Source of the DNA: Heliocidaris erythrogramma
Lineage: Eukaryota > Echinodermata > Echinoidea > Camarodonta > Echinometridae
Length of the DNA stretch: 64,000 bases
Assembly (NCBI GenBank): GCA_025617745.1
Contig: CM046853.1
Location: 59,791,233-59,855,232 of the forward strand
Direction: 5' to 3'
Part shown: piece by piece, positions 60,501 through 64,000 of the stretch
How the letters are laid out: each line of letters starts with the position of its first letter
Position numbering within the stretch: the first letter of the stretch is position 1
Notes under the pieces: model-generated
Databases searched by the model: none
What the model saw: only the letters and a program-made list of their open reading frames with translations
Told to the model about the DNA's origin: nothing
Translations under genes and position numbers: made by a program

Positions 60501-62888
60501 AGTCATAACCAATCATCAGTTCATAGATACAAGATGGATGGGGGGAATTCGATGATATTATCTTTAATACTGTCATCAAACATCAACACTAAAACAATGC
60601 AAGATATTCTTATTCTATCACCTATCTTTGCTTGGTCTTCTGCAATATTGAAAACAATACAAAATATTCTTATTCTATCACCTATCTTTGCTTGGTCTTC
60701 TGCAATATTGAAGACAATACAAAATATTCTTATTCTATCACCTTTCTTTGCTTGGTCTTCTGCAATATTGAAGACAATACAAAATATTCTTATTCTATCA
60801 CCTATCTTTGCTTGGTCTTCTGCAATATTGAAAACAATACAAAATATTCTTATTCTATCACCTATCTTTGCTTGGTCTTCTGCAATATTGAAGACAATAC
60901 AAAATATTCTTATTCTATCACCTTTCTTTGCTTGGTCTTCTGCAATATTGAAGACAATACAAAATATTCTTATTCTATCACCTATCTTTGCTTGGTCTTC
61001 TGCAATATTGAAGACAATACAAAATATTCTTATTCTATCACCTTTCTTTGCTTGGTCTTCTGCAATATTGAAGAGTAAATTAAGCAGGCTCTGATTATCT
61101 TCATGTCTATACAGCTGGTCTGCATCACCACCGCCACCACCACCAGCCCGAACGCCTCCTCCTCCTCCTCCTCCTCCTGCCCCTCCTCTTCCTCTTCCTA
61201 TCACTTCAGCTGTCACAGACATGTCCGTCACTGTCAAAGCATGCTGTGAGGTCAGGCCAGGGTTGTTGTCAGTGAGGAAGAGGGATCGTTGAGTACTGAA
61301 TGCTGTGGTCCCATCCAGGGTATCCATGAGAATGGTATCTGGTGTAACTGGGCGGGGCTCTAAAGGTGAACGATTGTTTCTTGCATCTAGGATAATACAA
61401 ATCATATAACCTCTATAACATCACATTTTCCTTATATTTATTTTGACTATACTGCTTTACCTTCATCCAGTTAATTTTCTGTATTATTGACTACTAGGTG
61501 TAACAAATTAGCTTTCAAGATGGATCAGTACTTTATACTGAAGCATTAGGCCTGTTGATGAATTTTCTGTTCTAATCATGCTTATCTTGAAGAATCCATA
61601 GAAAGAGAACAATTTTAATTGTTTATAGTACAGGGATGCCACTAGGACTACTAAAAAAAAGTAGGAAAGTATTGTGGGTCTGGAGTCGGAGCCCCTCGCG
61701 GGGTCCAGGGGCAGCGCCACGGTGGGGGTGCAAGGGGGCAAAGGCCCCTTGAAGCTAGAGCTTTTTCTCAATCAGAACTGCCCAGAAAGGCACCAATTGA
61801 CACTTTTCATAATGCAACACTACTTACTCCAATTTACAGTATTGACATTTGTTGGTCAGATGCCCTCGTTAGAGACAGATTTCATCGATAGACTCTCCAG
61901 TGCAATGCAACATCCCCAAACTAAACAGTAGACTACACAAATTTCCACATGTGGGACTTACATAGTTTGATGATGCAACAACTCCACTTTGCTGCAAACA
62001 CGGGCTAAAATGTTTGTTTCCTTCCTTTCCCTGTAATATTCCATGATGATGATGACAATTTACCCCAGATTTTTCCTCAATAGTTGTATATTATCCATGA
62101 AAATACCATGGAGACAACATCGCCGCGAGCTCCGATTCCACGCGATCAAACATCGCATGCTTACATACGAACACGTACACGTACATACACAAGCATACAC
62201 ACAGATATAGTATGCATTACATGTGCAACGCTAGCGCGCGCCGACACGCATGGTCGTCAGGTCGTTACACATACCATACATGTACATGCAGCATGCACGT
62301 ACGGAATGAGGTGAAAGAGAGACAAGGAAAGAAAATGACCAGTTGGCAGATACATCGAGAGGCGGCCGGATTGAGAGATGGAAAGAGAGTCTCAGCCGAA
62401 AAAGTCGGAAGTTTGACGGACGTCGGAAAAAGTCGGAAATCCGACAAAAGTCGGAAAAGTGGCATCCCTGATAGTATAAAACGTCTTAAGAGAGCAAAAA
62501 GAAAATATTTCAGTTATATATCGAAGGAATCTATAAAATACAATATAATAATGACGAAAGAAAAACTTTAGTTTCTTTGCTCTCTCTCCCTCACTTTCTC
62601 CTTTAAAATCTTTAATGAAGTTAACCTTAGTAGATATATGGTCACCAAACTGTCTCAAAACGATCAACAACTTGGCAAATTCAGGGTAATGTATTATATT
62701 TTCTAATGTTGATTTGGTTGGTGTGACTGGGGAATCAAAGGGAGCTCACCATTGGTGCTTTGAATCCTATGTCTAAGACTGTCCCTGTAGTGCCACAGCA
62801 GAGCAGCCGAAGCAACAGTGACAGCACCGGCTGACACACCCACTAGGAAGCTTGACCATGATGGTGGACTAGCTGAACCCTCAGACAT
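51515..62888 (-). CDS. ZZ-type zinc finger and EF-hand protein with N-terminal membrane anchor (11 coding exons)
   Basis: Coding exons, in transcript order: 62888-62750, 61386-61042, 59969-59899, 59507-59363, 58806-58741, 57914-57772, 55000-54904, 53896-53763, 53175-53048, 52675-52577, 51599-51515. They total 1452 nt, or 483 aa plus stop. All introns are GT/AG and the phases match at every junction. Domains: hydrophobic segment about residues 14-31 (likely signal anchor); Gly/Arg-rich stretch in exon 2; ZZ finger 171-208 with CxxC pairs TCNMC, KCANC and DICERC plus closing histidines; EF-hand loop 306-317 (DANGDGYIDFAE, canonical); degenerate EF loop 342-353; possible third EF region 449-460. 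ZZ domains are known to bind zinc and usually mediate protein or histone-tail contacts; EF-hands bind calcium. A membrane-tethered calcium-responsive adaptor is inference. I do not recognise a named orthologue. Exon 2 has alternative in-frame donors that lengthen the protein by up to 140 aa. Confidence 0.88.
52577..52675 (-). CDS. Coding exon 10: helix before the third EF region
   Basis: Acceptor GACTGACAG|GGAGG, donor AAAG|GTGAGA. It encodes KEDMWPVMEAMSQDAIEEMV and then DNVFKMSKNDPDQR. The acceptor lies beside a plus-strand ATCAA pentamer repeat (52684-52703), so its upstream tract is repeat-derived. Confidence 0.87.
52684..52703. repeat. ATCAA pentamer repeat at the exon 10 acceptor
   Basis: About four repeats (AATCAAATCAAATCAAATCA). 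On the sense strand this makes the T-rich tract just upstream of the exon 10 AG acceptor. Confidence 0.7.
53048..53175 (-). CDS. Coding exon 9: spacer between EF-hand modules
   Basis: Acceptor GATTTTGCAG|ATGG, donor ACAA|GTAAGT. It encodes MANFDDNQGRPVSSLFSAPI and then a Gly/Pro/Asn-rich stretch ending PFPGNPGN. The composition suggests a flexible loop. Confidence 0.85.
53763..53896 (-). CDS. Coding exon 8: second, degenerate EF-hand
   Basis: Acceptor TTGTATTAG|AT, donor GATG|GTAAGT. It encodes YAFEGYDLEGVGSISRDNLR and then a helix ending KACEEEM. The loop DLEGVGSISRDN has Asn instead of Glu at position 12 and Val at position 5, so calcium affinity is probably reduced or lost. Confidence 0.9.
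54010..54055. repeat. TTAGGG-like short tract in intron 7
   Basis: GGTTAGGGTTAGGGTTAAGG and degenerate extensions. It resembles telomere repeats but is too short and imperfect to be a telomere. Confidence 0.6.
54904..55000 (-). CDS. Coding exon 7: canonical EF-hand
   Basis: Acceptor GATTTGCAG|TA, donor AAAT|GTAAGT. It encodes YYDANGDGYIDFAEFTCGLS. The loop DANGDGYIDFAE has Asp at 1, Asn at 3, Asp at 5, Tyr at 7 and Glu at 12, as expected for calcium binding. Confidence 0.92.
55159..55250. mobile_element. Truncated GGGG-CATTTCA element
   Basis: Starts GGGGAGCATTTCAGCAAGTG and contains GTGATTTTTACCGACAACTG, as in the complete copy at 18359-18492. The right terminus is missing. Confidence 0.6.
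55350..57655. mobile_element. Tandem-array element with subterminal inverted repeats (intron 6)
   Basis: Starts AAGAGCCCCAGGGGGCAC then CTCACCTGAGG; ends CCTTAGGCTCAGGTGAGC, so CTCACCTGAG is inverted at the two ends. Inside are about seven units. The first spacing is about 219 bp; the others are 324-338 bp. They are marked by CCTATAGGGCCAC and by GAACAACNTTCATT. Each unit has a poly-C run; the longest is 22 C near 57234-57255. A short ACGGACG repeat precedes the right end. The frames open across it change register between units and look spurious. It fills most of intron 6. Confidence 0.8.
57659..57762. repeat. Fragment of the TGACCT-rich repeat
   Basis: Closely matches 39220-39325, including TTAATTGACCTCTTTGACA and ACACCTTATAACCC. 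On the other side of the intron 6 array, 55274-55290 has TTTATGCCTCTGCCC, which resembles the terminal motif of the 39-kb element. The array may therefore have inserted into an older copy. Confidence 0.6.
57772..57914 (-). CDS. Coding exon 6: EF-hand pair, first helix region
   Basis: Acceptor TATTCTTAG|TT, donor AAG|GTGAGT. It encodes FDQYEIEALHEQFRVL and then GLEKSLLLERLFK. The pattern is a calcineurin-B/recoverin-like helical entry (DQYEIEALHEQF) without a canonical loop, leading into the EF loop of exon 7. Confidence 0.88.
58067..58306. mobile_element. TTAA-flanked non-autonomous element (intron 5)
   Basis: TTAA on both sides (58063-58066 and 58307-58310). Inverted termini are of the type CCCCTTCCATACC. 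It is a reverse-orientation relative of 50973-51208. TTAA duplications are typical of piggyBac and Kolobok transposons; the exact superfamily is unknown. Confidence 0.7.
58741..58806 (-). CDS. Coding exon 5: linker
   Basis: 66 nt between CCCTACAG and T|GTAAGT. It encodes a charged linker KEKVIKRLTWDDVNKLKKIS. Phase 1 on both sides, so it is a symmetrical exon that could be skipped without a frameshift. Confidence 0.82.
58947..59328. mobile_element. TTAA-flanked element (intron 4)
   Basis: Flanked by TTAA at 58943-58946 and 59329-59332. It starts CCATTTCAGGACAGG. The sequence is repeated in reverse orientation at about 25691-26087. It occupies two thirds of intron 4 and ends about 35 nt before exon 4. 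Confidence 0.68.
59363..59507 (-). CDS. Coding exon 4: second half of ZZ finger
   Basis: Acceptor is a pure T run then CAG; donor CCAG|GTAATA. It encodes CANCVDYDICERCEPHDRHN and then LHAFIKIKIPIPPLANPRT. The CxxC, DxCxxC and following His residues complete a ZZ zinc-binding set, so the finger should fold. The Pro-rich tail links to the helical region. Confidence 0.92.
59899..59969 (-). CDS. Coding exon 3: first half of ZZ finger
   Basis: Acceptor TGTTTGAAG|AGGG, donor CAAG|GTAAGA. The 71 nt encode EGFIHRGITCNMC and PICGIRYK, holding the first CxxC pair of the ZZ domain and the first Cys of the YKC motif region. Phase 1 in, phase 0 out. Confidence 0.88.
60601..61080 (-). repeat. 60-bp minisatellite (8 units) across the exon 2 donor
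   Basis: Eight units of exactly 60 bp, nearly identical. They differ mainly at CCTATC versus CCTTTC and GAAAAC versus GAAGAC on the plus strand. On the sense strand each unit holds about 31 nt of exon end (FNIAEDQAK-K/I) plus about 29 nt of intron start, so the duplicated segment spans the 5' splice site. All units have AG|GTGATA. The translated array has no stop. Past the last unit the frame runs to a stop near 60521. Reading along the plus strand, the variant order repeats every three units (1-3 and 4-6 match), suggesting recent unequal exchange. Confidence 0.93.
61042..61386 (-). CDS. Coding exon 2: low-complexity linker, shortest form
   Basis: Acceptor TTATCCTAG|AT is phase 1 and restores Asp47. 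The exon codes a Ser/Thr/Pro-rich linker, then a Gly/Arg tract (plus-strand GGN/CCN repeats at about 61125-61200), then SLLNLLFNIAEDQAKK. The shortest form ends at donor AAAG|GTGATA, phase 1. Joining to exon 3 gives KKEGFIHRGITC, which reads cleanly into the ZZ finger. The donor sits in the first of eight 60-bp tandem units. Seven more identical donors follow every 60 nt, down to 60622, all in frame. Confidence 0.82.
61125..61200 (-). repeat. Gly-coding GGN repeat in exon 2
   Basis: On the plus strand this is CACCACCGCCACC and then CTCCTCCTCCTCC. On the sense strand it codes Gly-rich runs with scattered Arg, Val and Ala. Triplet repeats of this kind commonly vary in length between alleles. 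Confidence 0.8.
61631..62470. mobile_element. 840-bp non-autonomous DNA element in intron 1
   Basis: Begins CAGGGATGCCACT and ends with its exact inverse AGTGGCATCCCTG. The direct repeat ATAGTA flanks both ends (61625-61630 and 62471-62476). CAGGG-type termini resemble hAT elements, but those usually make 8-bp duplications. The interior has a G+C-rich block and no transposase. The right end carries repeated GTCGGAAA motifs. Confidence 0.75.
62750..62888 (-). CDS. Coding exon 1: start codon and membrane anchor
   Basis: 46 codons plus 1 nt, beginning MSEGSASPPSW. Residues 14-31 are hydrophobic and small-residue-rich (LVGVSAGAVTVASAALL), followed by the basic stretch HYRDSLRHR, the pattern of an N-terminal signal anchor. 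The ATG has A at -3. The donor is ATG|GTGAGC. An AG acceptor lies just upstream (exon start about 62899, after TTTGTAAACAG), so a 5' UTR intron is likely. Confidence 0.8.
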
Positions 62889-63511
62889 CTTGAACTTGAC
62901 TGTTTACAAAGACAATTCAAAACAACATTTATTTCTTTCTTCTTCATATGTATTCATAATACAAACATAAAAATAATCCAAAACAAAATTGAAGTCACAT
63001 TCAACTTAAAGAGGCACAGTCCCTGAAATTGGAATAAAAATTATGCTTGCTACCATAGTGCATAGAAATTTTCAGAGAAAATTGCAGATTTAAAAAAAGA
63101 TATTACCTTATTTCAACATTAAACAACAGTAAACAAATGAGAAACCAAAAAATAATGGACAAAAAGAAACTCAAATGCAATTTTCAATACTTCTTATGCA
63201 TAAAGTTAAGTAGACAGAAATAACCGTCTTTTATGGGGAAATCTTTAATATATCTGAGATTTATCAACCTTTCCCATAGACAGACGGTACGACCGTATAC
63301 CACCAACAAGGTGTCCGAACAGCCGACCTATACTTAGGTCGTAATGCCACCACCCTAGTTTTTCAATATTTTCAACATGTAGATCTAAGATAGTAGATGC
63401 ATTTACTTAACTAAGAAAGGTCTAGACCTTTAATATTTAAGTTATATTATAACATTTTGTAAGAAATAAACAATGATGAACTAAAATTTGAAATAGAATT
63501 AGGACTTATCT

Positions 63512-63935
63512 AGACCAAAAATTCTGTCTCTCGTTCGTTAGCTCTTCACTTAGAGACATAAACGCCCGTATCACCCTGCTGTGCAAACCGACTATGCGCG
63601 ACGAGTAGTTGTAAAAATCGCTATAATTTGATTTTTTCTCATATATCTAGATCTACATATTATTATTGAATTGGTTAGGCCTAGGCTCTACTATTTAAGG
63701 AATCGGTTCAATTTACCAATTCGACTGAATAATCTGTTTAAAGCTCCTTTTTCAGGTAATTTAGGGTCTAAGGTATTCTCCGTTTAAATATCTTGCAGCC
63801 GTATTCACACTGTTATTAGTGTGTACGTAAGTCACTGTGTATCCGGTTTGCACAGCAGAGTGATACAAGCGTTTCTGTCTCTAGTCTAAGTGAAGAGCTA
63901 ACAAACGAGAGACAGAATTTTCGGTCTAGCCTCTA
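63512..63935. repeat. Inverted-repeat pair upstream of the gene
   Basis: Left arm about 63512-63588 and right arm about 63846-63935 are reverse complements with few differences; both contain TTAGCTCTTCACTTAG and CTGTGCAAACCG. The spacer is about 260 bp. This could be a transposon with long inverted ends, or a foldback structure near the promoter. No open frame is seen inside. Confidence 0.65.
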
Positions 63936-64000
63936 GGACTTACCTAACTACGCCAGCTCGCTACGTTCCAAATACCGTAAACGCGTTCCACTGAACTCTA

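Noticed and set aside
60601-61080. CRISPR array
   Set aside because: The 60-bp units have no unique spacers and belong to a spliced eukaryotic gene.
60492-61094. Plus-strand open frames of 200 and 148 codons
   Set aside because: They are antisense readings of the 60-bp minisatellite. The minus frame agrees with splicing into the ZZ finger.

Overview
The window looks like a piece of nuclear genome from a marine invertebrate, most likely an echinoderm (sea-urchin-like). The evidence is A+T-rich DNA, introns with GT/AG ends, many short inverted-repeat elements, tRNA-derived repeats, abundant CT and AT microsatellites, and no bacterial-style gene packing. The species is inference.

Only one protein-coding gene can be supported. 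It lies on the minus strand, from the ATG at 62888 to the stop at 51515, in 11 coding exons. All splice phases agree, and the shortest model gives 483 aa. The predicted protein has an N-terminal hydrophobic anchor, a Gly-rich low-complexity stretch, a complete ZZ-type zinc finger (about residues 171-208), one canonical EF-hand (loop 306-317), a degenerate second EF-hand (342-353) and a possible third near 449-460. I cannot assign a gene symbol.

The most striking feature is at the 3' end of coding exon 2. Eight exactly 60-bp tandem units (60601-61080) straddle the exon/intron boundary. Every unit keeps the same AG|GTGATA donor, and the whole array stays open in the gene's frame. Donor choice could therefore make proteins with 0 to 7 extra 20-residue blocks (0-140 aa) just before the zinc finger. 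Each unit also carries a phase-compatible cryptic acceptor that could define an 18-nt micro-exon.

The first 51 kb shows no supportable protein gene. It is a dense mosaic of non-autonomous elements: Tc1/mariner-like elements with TA duplications, TTAA-flanked elements, a GGGG-GTTTCATNAAG family, a large palindrome at 13.5-14.4 kb, a GTGGTAC satellite-bearing element at 9.5-10.06 kb, a nested element at 37.6-38.4 kb related to a foldback element at 22.6-23.2 kb, and a repeat at 39.15-39.85 kb rich in TGACCT half-sites. More than a dozen copies of a short hairpin family are scattered from 8.6 to 42 kb. Three tRNA-Thr-like sequences lie at 14.5-15.3 kb, and a tRNA-derived SINE at 48.2-48.6 kb.

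The introns of the gene are also full of repeats: an 840-bp element in intron 1, the minisatellite in intron 2, TTAA-flanked elements in introns 4 and 5, and a 2.3-kb tandem-array element with long poly-C runs in intron 6. Upstream of the gene, 63.5-63.94 kb carries a pair of inverted arms.
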